DNA of 20,468 nt from CAZOGW01 sp964579415 (GCA_964579415.1 CAZOGW010000046.1:1-20468), one strand, 5' to 3'; shown: positions 8,683-16,754, counted from the first letter of the stretch. Notes: generated by a model not told the origin, from the sequence alone. Made by a program: numbers and translations.

Positions 8683-10262
8683 CCCGGCGCAACGGATACG
8701 ACGTCGTCGTCATCGGCTCCGGCTTCGGAGGTTCCATCACCGCGCTGCGCTCCTCCCAGGCGGGCCACTCGGTGCTGGTGATGGAGCGGGGCCGGCGGTA
8801 CCTGCCCGGGGACTTCCCCCGCAACGTGCGCCACCTCGACTCCTTGCTGTGGCGCTACCCCCGCCCCAAGGACTCCCGGGGCCTGTTCGAGTTCCGCACC
8901 TTCTCCGGCATCTCGACCCTGTCGGCTGCCGGCGTCGGCGGCGGGTCGCTGGTGTACGCCTCCATCCATTACCGGCCCCACCCCAGCGTCTTCGACGATC
9001 CCCGCTGGCCGGCGCAGTTCACCCCCGACACCCTCGAGCCGTATTACTCCCGCATCGAGCGCGAGCTGGCGGTGGAGACCATCCCCGTGTCGGTCACCCT
9101 GCCCAAGCGCGACGCCTTCCACGCCGCCGCCCGGGCCCTGGGCCGCACATCGATGGACACCCCGCAGGCGGTGAGCTGGGACCGAATCCACGGCTCCGAC
9201 GCCGATCTGCGCAGCACCTGCCGCATGTGTTGCGAATGCGAGTTCGGCTGCAACTACGGCGCCAAGAACACCCTCGACTTCACCTACCTGGCCGATGCCG
9301 AGAGCCTCGGCGCCGAGGTCGCCACCGGTGTGCTGGTGAGCCATGTCGCCCCCGGCCGCGACGGTGGCTGGGAGGTGCACTTCACCGATCTCGACAGCGG
9401 CCTTCCCGGCGCGGTAACCGGCCGCAAGGTGGTGATGTCCGCCGGCACGCTGGGCAGCAACGAGATCCTCCTCCGCAGCCGCGACGTCACCCGCACCCTG
9501 CCCCGCCTGTCGCATCGCCTCGGCGTCGGCTACTCGGGCAACGGCGACTTCCTCGGCAACGTGCAGAGCGCCCAGGTGCGCCTCGACCCGTGGTGGGGCC
9601 CCGACGTCACCTCGATCATGCGCTACGACGACGACCCCGAACTGCCCCGGTTCGTCATGGCCACCCCCACCTTCAACCAGGCGGTGATGGAGGTGCTGGC
9701 GTCCATGGGCCAACCGGCCACCCCGGGTTGGGTGAAGAAGGTGGCGCCGGCGCTGTGGGGGCGGCTCCCCGGGTTGCTGGGACTCGTCTTCGCCAGCGGG
9801 CTGATGGCCAAGCCCCGCAAGCGGCCCGCCGAGGGCGCCGGTCCCCCCGATCGGATGACCACCATCTTCTCCATCGGCCGAGACAACGCCGGGGGCCGCA
9901 TGATCCTGCGCAAGGGCAGGCTCGACATCACCTGGGACTACGCCAGGGAGAACCAGGCGCTGATCGCCCGCCAGCAGCAGGCGATGCGGGACCTGGCCGG
10001 TGAGTACGGCGGCACCTACTCCGACTTCCCGCTGTGGAAGGTCTTCGGCCACACCACCACCGTCCACAACCTGGGTGGCTGCGCCCTCTCCGAGGATCCC
10101 GACCACGGCGTCGTCGGCATCGACGGCCAGGTCCACGGCCACCCCGGCCTCTACGTCGCCGACGGTTCGGTGATCCCCACCGCCATCGGCAGCCATCCGG
10201 CGATGACCATCGCCGCGGTGTCGGAGTGGATCGCCGACCACCTGGTGGACTCCCTCCGCTGA
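8679..10262 (+). CDS. GMC-family oxidoreductase, cholesterol-oxidase-like
   Basis: A 527-residue FAD-dependent oxidoreductase. The GTG at 8679 overlaps the hydrolase stop (GTGA) and has GGAGGTGA just upstream. The dinucleotide-binding motif G-S-G-F-G-G-S is at residues 13-19, and E-R-G-R-R-Y ends the second strand. A Cys-rich patch at 181-191 (C-R-M-C-C-E-C-E-F-G-C) followed by N-Y-G-A-K-N-T is typical of the ChoD-like branch. The C-terminal GMC domain has H463 (V-H-N-L-G-G-C) and H506 (G-S-H-P-A-M-T) as the likely active-site pair. Such enzymes oxidise an alcohol, for example a sterol 3-hydroxyl, with FAD. Coupling to the hydrolase suggests a shared pathway. The assignment to the GMC family is firm; a sterol substrate is inference. 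Confidence 0.88.
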   Translation: MTRRNGYDVVVIGSGFGGSITALRSSQAGHSVLVMERGRRYLPGDFPRNVRHLDSLLWRYPRPKDSRGLFEFRTFSGISTLSAAGVGGGSLVYASIHYRPHPSVFDDPRWPAQFTPDTLEPYYSRIERELAVETIPVSVTLPKRDAFHAAARALGRTSMDTPQAVSWDRIHGSDADLRSTCRMCCECEFGCNYGAKNTLDFTYLADAESLGAEVATGVLVSHVAPGRDGGWEVHFTDLDSGLPGAVTGRKVVMSAGTLGSNEILLRSRDVTRTLPRLSHRLGVGYSGNGDFLGNVQSAQVRLDPWWGPDVTSIMRYDDDPELPRFVMATPTFNQAVMEVLASMGQPATPGWVKKVAPALWGRLPGLLGLVFASGLMAKPRKRPAEGAGPPDRMTTIFSIGRDNAGGRMILRKGRLDITWDYARENQALIARQQQAMRDLAGEYGGTYSDFPLWKVFGHTTTVHNLGGCALSEDPDHGVVGIDGQVHGHPGLYVADGSVIPTAIGSHPAMTIAAVSEWIADHLVDSLR

Positions 10263-10276
10263 CGCCGCCACGGCGT
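10262..10276 (+). terminator. Short hairpin after the GMC oxidoreductase gene
   Basis: A perfect 6-bp stem ACGCCG / CGGCGT with a CCA loop begins at the last base of the stop codon. It has no U-tract, so it is weak evidence for termination between two operons. Confidence 0.3.
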
Positions 10277-10329
10277 GCACCGCCACGCTCGCCGGTTCAC
10301 ACGTGTCGCTCGGGCGCGGTCCCTGGCTC

Positions 10330-10363
10330 TTGACAGTTCCTTCATACAACCGTATGGTTGTAT
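10330..10363 (+). promoter_or_regulatory. arsR promoter with palindromic operator over the -10 box
   Basis: TTGACA (10330-10335), a 17-nt spacer and TATGGT (10353-10358) make a strong promoter. Overlapping the -10 box is a palindrome with 8-bp arms ATACAACC (10344-10351) and GGTTGTAT (10356-10363) around GTAT. Transcription should start at about 10365, that is, at the arsR ATG (10366). This looks like a leaderless, self-repressed promoter; autoregulation is inferred from the position and from ArsR-family habit. Confidence 0.8.
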
Positions 10364-10365
10364 CT

Positions 10366-10707
10366 ATGCAGCTCGCTCCCCCTGACTTCGATCGGATGTT
10401 CGGTGCCCTGGCCGATGCCACCCGGCGCGACATCGTGCGGCGGGCCATCGACGGCACCGAGGGGGTCGCCGAGTTGGCCGGCCACTACCCGATGAGCTTT
10501 GCCGCGGTACAGAAGCACATCGCCGTCCTGGAGCGCGCCGGTCTGGTGACCAAGCAGCAGGTGGGGCGGCGCAAGGTGGTCCGCACCAACGTCCCCGCCC
10601 TGCTGGCGGCCCGACGCCTCCTCGACCAGTACGAGGAGATGTGGCGGGGCCGGGTCGATCGCATGAACGCCCTGCTGACCGAGAACCCCGAGGAGGAGAC
10701 ACCATGA
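10366..10707 (+). CDS. ArsR-family winged-helix transcriptional regulator
   Basis: A 113-residue DNA-binding repressor of the ArsR type associated with SRPBCC genes. L-A-D-A-T-R-R-D-I-V near residue 11 is the family's first helix; the recognition helix follows (M-S-F-A-A-V-Q-K-H-I-A-V-L-E-R-A-G-L-V), then the wing (G-R-R-K-V-V-R). The metal-binding C-V-C motif of arsenic sensors is absent, so metal sensing is unlikely. The ATG at 10366 coincides with the predicted transcription start. The in-frame ATG at 10354 and GTG at 10303 lie inside or before the promoter and are rejected. The stop overlaps the next start as ATGA, so it is co-translated with the SRPBCC gene, whose expression it presumably controls. 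Confidence 0.88.
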   Translation: MQLAPPDFDRMFGALADATRRDIVRRAIDGTEGVAELAGHYPMSFAAVQKHIAVLERAGLVTKQQVGRRKVVRTNVPALLAARRLLDQYEEMWRGRVDRMNALLTENPEEETP

Positions 10708-11195
10708 CCGTCACCGCCATCCGCAAGGATCCCGCATCGCTGACCCTGACCATCGACGCCGAGTTCGACGCCTCCCCCGAGCGGGTGTGGCAACTGTGGG
10801 CCGACCCGCGCCAGCTCGAGAGCTGGTGGGGACCGCCCACCTACCCCGCCACCGTCGACGCACACGACCTGCGCGCCGGCGGCCGGGTCGAGTACCACAT
10901 GACCGGTCCCGAGGGCGACCAACCCCGCGGTTACTGGGAGATCGAAGAGGTCGAGCCACCCTACCGCCTGGTGTTCCGCGACGGTTTCGCCGACGACGAC
11001 GGCCTCCCCAACGATGACCTGCCCTCGGCGGAGAGCCACGTGACGATCACCCCGATCGACGATGGCCGCACCCGGATGACCATCACCGGCATCTTCCCCA
11101 GCCTGGAGGCGATGGAACAGCTGGTGGCGATGGGCATGGAGGAAGGGCTCGCGCAGGCCGTCGGCCAGATCGACGCCATCCTCGCCGCCGGCTGA
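10704..11195 (+). CDS. SRPBCC (AHSA1-like) ligand-binding domain protein
   Basis: A 163-residue START/Bet v1-fold protein. F-D-A-S-P-E-R-V-W-Q-L-W near residue 22 and L-E-S-W-W-G-P-P are hallmarks of the AHSA1/CalC-like family, as is the later G-x-W-E-I-E-E-V-E-P-P-Y-R-L-V-F. The start overlaps the arsR stop by 4 bp and has a GAGGAGGA ribosome-binding site inside the arsR end. ArsR-SRPBCC pairs are common in actinobacteria. The fold suggests binding of a hydrophobic small molecule, but the ligand is not deducible. The gene is probably in one transcript with the hydrolase 65 bp downstream. Confidence 0.88.
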   Translation: MTVTAIRKDPASLTLTIDAEFDASPERVWQLWADPRQLESWWGPPTYPATVDAHDLRAGGRVEYHMTGPEGDQPRGYWEIEEVEPPYRLVFRDGFADDDGLPNDDLPSAESHVTITPIDDGRTRMTITGIFPSLEAMEQLVAMGMEEGLAQAVGQIDAILAAG

Positions 11196-11260
11196 CCGAT
11201 GGAATCCGGCGCCTCAATCCGTCCAATTCGACGACCGCACTCTCCGAGGGAGACAGCACC

Positions 11261-12133
11261 ATGACGACCGCCACCGAACCCACCACCCGCACCCTGGAAG
11301 TGCCGGGCGCCACCCTGGTCTACGACGTCCGCGCCAACGCCGACAGCAGCCAACCCGCCTTGCTCCTCATCGGCTCGCCGATGGGCGCCGCCGGGTTCGG
11401 AACCCTGGCGGGCCACTTCACCGACCGCACCGTGGTCACCTACGATCCGCGGGGCACCGAGCGCAGCCGGCTCTCCGATGAGGGCAGCGCCATCACCCCG
11501 GAGATCCACGCCGACGACCTGCATCGCCTCGTCACCGAGATCGGAGGGCCCGTCGACGTCTTCGCCTCCAGCGGCGGCGCGGTGAACGCGCTGGCGCTGG
11601 TGGCGGCGCATCCCGGCGACGTCCGCACCCTGGTCGCTCACGAGCCCCCGCTCGCCTCGATCCTCCCTGATCGGGAGTTCGCCGAAGCGGCGGTCCGGGC
11701 GGTCCAGGACACCTACATGAGCCGCGGCTTCGGGGCCGGTATGGCCCACTTCATCGGCATCGTCGGCCATCGCGGGCCGTTCACCGCCGACGTGGCCGCC
11801 CAGCCCGCTCCGGATCCGGCGATGTTCGGGATGCCGGCCGAGGACGACGGCTCCCGCAACGACCCGATGCTGAGCCAGACCATCATCACCACCACGTTGT
11901 ACCAACCGGACTTCGGGGCCCTGCGGGCCGCCCCCACCCGGATCGTCGTCGCTGCCGGCGTCGAGTCCGAAGGCGAGATGGCCAGCCGGGGAGGCTATGC
12001 CGTCGCCGAGCAGATCGGAGTCGAGCTCACCCCTTTCCCGAGCGGCCACGGCGGGTTCCTCGGAGGCGAGTACGGCCAGACCGGCGACCCGGACGCCTTC
12101 GCCTCCAAGCTCCGCCAGGTCCTCGACGCCTGA
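11261..12133 (+). CDS. Alpha/beta-fold hydrolase, third gene of the ArsR operon
   Basis: A 290-residue alpha/beta hydrolase. The nucleophile elbow A-S-S-G-G puts the catalytic Ser at 104; Y-D-P-R-G-T-E-R-S and the late P-S-G-H-G-G-F His support the fold. The start ATG has GGGAGA about 8 nt upstream. Same strand and a 65-bp gap suggest it belongs to the arsR-SRPBCC operon and is repressed by the same ArsR protein. The substrate is unknown. The elbow is Ser-type, unlike the Cys-type hydrolase at 7576. Confidence 0.82.
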   Translation: MTTATEPTTRTLEVPGATLVYDVRANADSSQPALLLIGSPMGAAGFGTLAGHFTDRTVVTYDPRGTERSRLSDEGSAITPEIHADDLHRLVTEIGGPVDVFASSGGAVNALALVAAHPGDVRTLVAHEPPLASILPDREFAEAAVRAVQDTYMSRGFGAGMAHFIGIVGHRGPFTADVAAQPAPDPAMFGMPAEDDGSRNDPMLSQTIITTTLYQPDFGALRAAPTRIVVAAGVESEGEMASRGGYAVAEQIGVELTPFPSGHGGFLGGEYGQTGDPDAFASKLRQVLDA

Positions 12134-12208
12134 TACGGCCCGGGCGGCGCCCACCGGCGGCGGTCATGTGACGTCCGAGCTGACCGCCGTCGCTGCCCTC
12201 GCCCTGCC

Positions 12209-12228
12209 GGGGAGCCGTTAGGCTCCCC
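12209..12228 (+). other. Tight hairpin just before the methyltransferase start
   Basis: Perfect 8-bp arms GGGGAGCC (12209-12216) and GGCTCCCC (12221-12228) enclose GTTA, only 4 nt before the ATG. It lacks a U-tract. It could hinder ribosome access, end the preceding operon, or simply be part of a leaderless promoter, since TAGGCT (12219-12224) is suitably placed as a -10 box. Confidence 0.5.
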
Positions 12229-12232
12229 GCCG

Positions 12233-12805
12233 ATGCCGCACCCACCCCAGGTCGAACGCTGGTCGCGTTTCAAGGTCTGGCTGTTCTCCTTGGGCAGCAG
12301 CCGCACCCCGCACAACAACCTGGCCGCGGTCGATCGGGTCGCCCCCGGTCCTGGTGACCGGCTCCTCGACGTCGGCTGCGGGTTGGGCGCCGCCCTGGAG
12401 CGGGCGGCGTCGATGGGAGCCGAGGTCGCCGGTATCGACCCCAGCCCACCCATGGTGGACCGGGCCCGCCGCCGGGTCCCCACCGCCACCATCGAAGTCG
12501 GTTCCGCCGAGGACATCCCCTTCCCTGACGGGGCGTTCACCGTGGTGCTGGCGGTGGCCACCTACCACCATTGGGCCGACCGCGCAGCCGGTCTCGCCGA
12601 GATACGCCGGGTTCTCGCTCCGGGCGGTCGCTTCCTGCTCGTCGAACAGAAGCTGAAGCGCGGCGAGGGCCACGGTCTCGATCCCGCCGACGCCGAGGAG
12701 CTGGCGTCGCAGCTGCTCCGGATGGGGTTCGCCTCCGCCTCGGTGGACGACATCCCCGCCGGCCGCAAGACCCAGGTCGCCATCTCCGCACGGGGGCCTG
12801 CCTGA
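12233..12805 (+). CDS. Class I SAM-dependent methyltransferase
   Basis: A 190-residue Methyltransf_11-type protein. Motif I L-L-D-V-G-C-G-L-G lies near residue 43, followed by the acidic residue of motif II (A-G-I-D-P-S), an E-D-I-P-F-P-D-G-A-F segment for adenine contact, and R-R-V-L-A-P-G-G-R-F. The N-terminus (F-K-V-W-L-F-S) is short. The substrate cannot be predicted. The ATG at 12233 has no Shine-Dalgarno sequence; a hairpin occupies its place. It converges on the PAP2 gene, 87 bp away. Confidence 0.85.
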   Translation: MPHPPQVERWSRFKVWLFSLGSSRTPHNNLAAVDRVAPGPGDRLLDVGCGLGAALERAASMGAEVAGIDPSPPMVDRARRRVPTATIEVGSAEDIPFPDGAFTVVLAVATYHHWADRAAGLAEIRRVLAPGGRFLLVEQKLKRGEGHGLDPADAEELASQLLRMGFASASVDDIPAGRKTQVAISARGPA

Positions 12806-12892
12806 CCGGGCGCTCCCCGAGGCCAGTCCCCGCCGGCAGAGATCAACCGACGCAGAAGATGCCGGTGCCGTGGCGACCACCGCGAAAGACAA

Positions 12893-13765
12893 TCAGGCTT
12901 CCCGGCGCTCGTCGATGGCGTGGACCACCGCGGCCACGGCCATGGCGATCCCGGCGCCCATCACTGCACCGGCGAGGGCGTCCGAGAACCAGTGGGCCCG
13001 CAGGTAGACCCGGCTCGTCGCCATCGCCACCACCACCAGGATCGCCAGCACTTCGAGGTTGCGCCGGCGCGGGCCTGCCGGGACCAGGACGATGGTCATG
13101 GCGACGGCGATGGCCCCGGTGGCGACGGCGTGACCCGACGGGAAGGAGTAGCCGACGGTCTCCACCAATGGCAGCGGTGGCCGGGGGCGTTGGTAAAGCT
13201 CCTTCATCGGGCCGATGAGAAGCTGGGACAGGGCCATTGTCGCCACCCAGGTGATCAGCGCCTCCCAGCGGGTGCGCCGGGCGAGAACCACCGCCACCGC
13301 CACCATGAGTGGGAGGGTCACCCAGGTCGATCCGACCAGGTCGAGAAGCTTCGCCACCGCCACCAGCGGCGCCCACTCCAGGTCGACGGCAAGCCGATGC
13401 ACCGCGTCGTCGACGTCTTGTACCCATACCGCGGTGGTGGGGAAGGCGAGAGCGAGGAACACCAGCGTCCCTGCCACGAGGAGCACGATCGCGATGCGCA
13501 GGGCTAGAGGGTGGTTGCGCAACAGCCGCTGCTCCACCAGGCGGGGCGGCACGGTATCCGGGCCTCCGGGAGGCTCGTTTAGCGCCACGCCGGGTCGGTG
13601 CCGAGGCTGGCCCGGTACGCCGATCGGAGACGGGACCAACCGTGGGTCGCCACCGTCGCTGCCGATCGAGATGTCTGATTCTGGTGCCGGGACATCCTGG
13701 TTCCTGTACGCCATGCCGCCCGAGAGGCGAGCCTGGGAACTGTACCCCTGTCGGGACGGTGGCAT
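12893..13765 (-). CDS. PAP2-superfamily membrane phosphatase
   Basis: A 290-residue integral membrane lipid-phosphatase-like protein. The three PAP2 motifs are complete (numbered from 13765): K188-x6-R195-P196, P-S-G-H at 209-212, and S251-R252-x5-H258-x3-D262. H212 and H258 would be the catalytic pair. About six hydrophobic helices run from residue 88 to 283. Residues 1-80 are Pro/Gly-rich and poorly ordered, so the true start may be downstream (ATG at 13714 is one option); no clear ribosome-binding site decides it. Family members dephosphorylate undecaprenyl pyrophosphate, phosphatidic acid or similar lipids outside the membrane. It is transcribed divergently from the glycosylase-like gene. 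Confidence 0.85.
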   Translation of the reverse strand: MPPSRQGYSSQARLSGGMAYRNQDVPAPESDISIGSDGGDPRLVPSPIGVPGQPRHRPGVALNEPPGGPDTVPPRLVEQRLLRNHPLALRIAIVLLVAGTLVFLALAFPTTAVWVQDVDDAVHRLAVDLEWAPLVAVAKLLDLVGSTWVTLPLMVAVAVVLARRTRWEALITWVATMALSQLLIGPMKELYQRPRPPLPLVETVGYSFPSGHAVATGAIAVAMTIVLVPAGPRRRNLEVLAILVVVAMATSRVYLRAHWFSDALAGAVMGAGIAMAVAAVVHAIDERREA

Positions 13766-13867
13766 CGCAACTGTCAGGCCGGCCTCGCTTCGAGCTCAGC
13801 CGTCCAGCGGCGTTTGGCGAGGCACCGGGCTCGTCCGCGCCAGGACGCATCAGCGGTCCAAGTCTGT

Positions 13868-13886
13868 CATACCCGTCCCGTATGGT
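13868..13886 (+). promoter_or_regulatory. Candidate -10 box and inverted repeat before the HhH-glycosylase-like gene
   Basis: CATAC (13868-13872) and GTATG (13880-13884) form an inverted repeat around a 7-nt spacer, overlapping TATGGT (13881-13886). The nine bases CCGTATGGT are identical to those around the arsR -10 box. No good -35 box is present. Confidence 0.3.
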
Positions 13887-13919
13887 CTCAGCCGGGGACC
13901 AGGTTGAAGGGGGATGCCG

Positions 13920-14633
13920 ATGACCGATCCGGTGCAGTGGACCGGAAGGGGACGCGAGAGCTACGTTGCGCCGATGATCAGCGCTCATGACGTCGAACGG
14001 GTCGCCCGCGCCGCCGGCGACCTTCCGCCTGCGTCCGGGGTCTACATCGAGGACGACTTCGTGATGAACCTGTTGGAGACGGTTCTCGACTACCAGATGC
14101 ACACGACCGCAGTCGTCAGGGCGCTGGAAAGCTATCGGGCCAACCGGTGGGACGAGATGCGCACGATCGACGACGTCGAAGCGGTGCTCTCGCGCTTTCC
14201 GGACGATAGGGAGGGCAACACCGCTCTGGCTCAGTACCTGTGGGAGTACAACCACTGGAAGCGGGTCGAGCAACTCCGCGGGCTGGTGCGCTACTTCCGC
14301 AGCATCGGGGTCATTGACCAGGAGCGCCTGCGCCGCTGGGCGGCCCGCAGCAACTTCCCCCGGGACTTCGAGGGACGGGTGCGGGGCCTCGGCATCGCGG
14401 TATACCAGTGGCTGGTGATGCGTCAGGGTGTGAACACGGTCAAGCCCGACGTCCACGTCCACCGCTTCGCCGCGGCGGCGGTGGGTCGCCCCCTCACCGA
14501 TCGAGAGGTGGTTGAAGTCGTCACACAGGCAGCGCAGCGCATCGGGCTCAACGCCTACGAGCTCGACTGGCGCATCTGGGAGGCCGCCCGCGGCGGACCG
14601 CCGACCTCGACAACCCCGAGCGCCCATCGGTGA
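13920..14633 (+). CDS. HhH-GPD-like DNA glycosylase-related protein
   Basis: A 237-residue, mainly helical protein. Residues 157-182 (G-L-G-I-A-V-Y-Q-W ... T-V-K-P-D-V-H-V-H-R) resemble the helix-hairpin-helix plus catalytic-Asp region of the endonuclease III / AlkA superfamily, with D177 as the candidate catalytic residue. The Fe-S cluster cysteines of endonuclease III are absent. A base-excision or nucleotide-modifying role is possible but unproven, and some members of this fold act on nucleotides rather than DNA. The ATG at 13920 is preferred to 13914 because it sits 6 nt after AAGGGGG. It is alone in its transcript and ends before a strong hairpin. Confidence 0.55.
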   Translation: MTDPVQWTGRGRESYVAPMISAHDVERVARAAGDLPPASGVYIEDDFVMNLLETVLDYQMHTTAVVRALESYRANRWDEMRTIDDVEAVLSRFPDDREGNTALAQYLWEYNHWKRVEQLRGLVRYFRSIGVIDQERLRRWAARSNFPRDFEGRVRGLGIAVYQWLVMRQGVNTVKPDVHVHRFAAAAVGRPLTDREVVEVVTQAAQRIGLNAYELDWRIWEAARGGPPTSTTPSAHR

Positions 14634-14751
14634 CACCAACCCCGTCATGATCAGGACCGGCGGCGGCGAGTGGCGCACACCGACCATCTCCGCCTACACG
14701 AACGAGCGGGCGCTGCAACACGTGCTCGTAGCCAGCCCTACTCGGGACAGG

Positions 14752-14791
14752 CAACCGGGTGGGGCGTCTCCATCGACGTCCCACCCGGTTG
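14752..14791. terminator. Strong bidirectional hairpin between convergent genes
   Basis: Twelve perfect base pairs (14752-14763 with 14780-14791) continue through one G-U pair and four more pairs to a 6-nt loop, making a 17-bp stem. It lies 118 bp past the glycosylase-like gene and 31 bp past the carboxypeptidase stop on the opposite strand. It is well placed to terminate both; no U-tract follows on either side. Confidence 0.7.
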
Positions 14792-14822
14792 TGAGTTGTA
14801 GTCCCCTGGGCCGCCGGAGGCC

Positions 14823-16754
14823 TCAGCGGGAGCGAGTTACCCGGCGCAGGATGGCCACCGCTTCCCTGTCGTCGATGATGCCTTCGCCGAGGAGCTCGTC
14901 GACCACGTCAGTGACATGCGCCACGAACGACGGGTAGTCGGGCCACTGCTGCTCATCGGCGATGAGATCGTTGATGGAGCATCCCTCGGCGGTCGTCCGG
15001 TTGGCTACCCGGGTGTTGTTGCCACGGACGAACACCGTTGCCCGGTCGTCGTCGAGCCGCTCCGCCTCCACCATGCTTATGTTGGGGGTCCCCTCGGGCC
15101 GGACCGCGGTGTCGAGATCCGGGTCGAGGAGGAACGGGATCAGCGGTCGCAGCGGCTGGGCGAGACGCACATCGACGATCCCGCCGCCGATCCCCTCCAC
15201 GGTGACACCGTGGGCGGCGAGGCGATCCTCGACCGTCTCGGAGATCCACTCGACCTCGGCGCCGGGAGCACTGCCCTGCCGGGAGGCGAACTGCTCCGCG
15301 TCCAGCCGGTAGCCGCACACACCGTCGAACACCGTGGTGGGCGGCTCGTTGGGCGGCGGGTTGACCGGGATGTCATAGGCGCCGTCGATGTAGAGCGGGC
15401 CGGAGTTGGCGGTGTGGTAGGCCTCGGCGCCGTCGCGCAGCGACTGGATGGTGTCGGCGTGGTCGTGGTGGATGTCGAGCACGTTGTGCATGTTCCACAG
15501 AGCGGCGTAGGCACGTCGGCGTTGGTTCGCCGGTGTCCCGGTGGCTCCTTCGGCGGGATGGGCGGCCGATGCTCGGCTCGGCACCTCCTGGAGGAGTCCG
15601 ACCGTGTTCTTGAGGCCCGCGGCGTTGCTCAGCAGCGTCTCCCAGTTGTCGGTGCGGTGGGTGCCCCACTGGCCCGGCGACAGTCCGGCCTGAGAGAGAG
15701 CGTTGTAGACGTAGCCACGGGCGAACGTGCTCTGGTTGAAGTGGAACAGGTTCTCCTCGACCGCCCGGCTGCGCGGCCACAGGAACTCCATGTCCCCGCC
15801 GCGACCAGGGTTCTCGTGTGAATCGACGACGATGTCCGGCTGGTAGTCCCGGATCACCTTGGCCAGCGCGAAGTTCTCCGGGTTGCGCAACAGGAGGTGA
15901 TCCCGGTTGAGATCCTGCCCGGTGGTGTTCCCCCGGGTGGCGTTGACCATACCGTCAGGGTTCAGGGTGGGGTTGAGGAGCACCGTGGTGCCGGCGAGGA
16001 TCTCCTCCACCCAGGGGTCGTTCGAGAACGCCAGGTGGCGCAGGAACATCATCGCTCCTTCGCGTCCCGACCGTTCGGTTCCGTGCACCGTTCCCGAGAT
16101 GAGCACCACGTCGCCGGCCGCGATCTCGGTGGCGCTGCCGGGCGCCCCATCGCCGATGACTGCGAGTTGAATCGGTCGACCCTGGAGTGTGGTGCCGATC
16201 GTCTCGAGACGGACCCGGTCGCTGGCTGCCGCGATCGCCGCGACCAACGCCACCTCCTCCTGGTGGGTCGTCCATCGCTCCCCGTCGCTCAACTCGAACC
16301 CGGTGAGGAATGCCTCGGGGCCGGGATGGTCCGGAAGGTCGGCCGCCACCGGATCCGACCAGGCACCGGGGACACCGGCGACGATGCCGCGGACCCGCCA
16401 GCTATAGCGTTCCCCGACGGCGAAGCCGGAGTCGGCGAAGGTAAGCGGCCCCGGCGTGACCAGGTCGCCGCCTCGCGTCGGGGTCCAGATACCGACGACT
16501 GCGCCGGGTCCGGCCGGCTGACCGTCGATCAGGTGGGTGCGTTCGATCTCGTAGCTGGTGGCTCCCGCCACCTCGCCCCAGGCAACGGTGGCGATACCCC
16601 ATCCGGCGTCGACGGTGACGCCGGTCGGGACCTGGGCCGCGGCCCCTCCCACCGGGCTGAGGGCGACCAGGGCGGCAGCCAGGGCCACCGCGGCAGCGAT
16701 GCGTCGTATCGCCCCCGCCGGGCGGGACTGAGCGGTCGACGAGCGAGGTTTCAT
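14823..16754 (-). CDS. Secreted M14 zinc carboxypeptidase with N-terminal Fn3-like domain
   Basis: A 643-residue exported metallopeptidase. A Sec signal peptide (R-R-I plus a long Ala/Leu/Val stretch) should be cleaved near residue 40 (G-A-A-A-Q). Residues ~42-140 look like a fibronectin type III domain (Y-E-I-E-R ... Y-S-W-R-V-R-G). The peptidase domain has H224-x-x-E227 (G-T-V-H-G-T-E) and H313 (V-D-S-H-E) as zinc ligands, D-L-N-R-D-H for substrate binding, and E390 (L-L-Q-E-V-P) as catalytic Glu. A ~200-residue C-terminal region is unassigned. The ATG at 16754 is chosen because GGAGGGAGA lies upstream. It probably trims peptides outside the cell. It stands alone; the next gene on this strand begins its own operon. 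Confidence 0.88.
   Translation of the reverse strand: MKPRSSTAQSRPAGAIRRIAAAVALAAALVALSPVGGAAAQVPTGVTVDAGWGIATVAWGEVAGATSYEIERTHLIDGQPAGPGAVVGIWTPTRGGDLVTPGPLTFADSGFAVGERYSWRVRGIVAGVPGAWSDPVAADLPDHPGPEAFLTGFELSDGERWTTHQEEVALVAAIAAASDRVRLETIGTTLQGRPIQLAVIGDGAPGSATEIAAGDVVLISGTVHGTERSGREGAMMFLRHLAFSNDPWVEEILAGTTVLLNPTLNPDGMVNATRGNTTGQDLNRDHLLLRNPENFALAKVIRDYQPDIVVDSHENPGRGGDMEFLWPRSRAVEENLFHFNQSTFARGYVYNALSQAGLSPGQWGTHRTDNWETLLSNAAGLKNTVGLLQEVPSRASAAHPAEGATGTPANQRRRAYAALWNMHNVLDIHHDHADTIQSLRDGAEAYHTANSGPLYIDGAYDIPVNPPPNEPPTTVFDGVCGYRLDAEQFASRQGSAPGAEVEWISETVEDRLAAHGVTVEGIGGGIVDVRLAQPLRPLIPFLLDPDLDTAVRPEGTPNISMVEAERLDDDRATVFVRGNNTRVANRTTAEGCSINDLIADEQQWPDYPSFVAHVTDVVDELLGEGIIDDREAVAILRRVTRSR

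Noticed and set aside
8571..10457. 628-codon open frame antisense to the GMC oxidoreductase
   Set aside because: The product is Gly/Val/Ala/His-rich with no domain; the GMC gene on the other strand has full motifs.
12843..14687. 614-codon open frame on the minus strand
   Set aside because: It runs antisense to the glycosylase-like gene and out of frame through the PAP2 gene, with a low-complexity Arg/Pro/Gly product; a GC-rich shadow.
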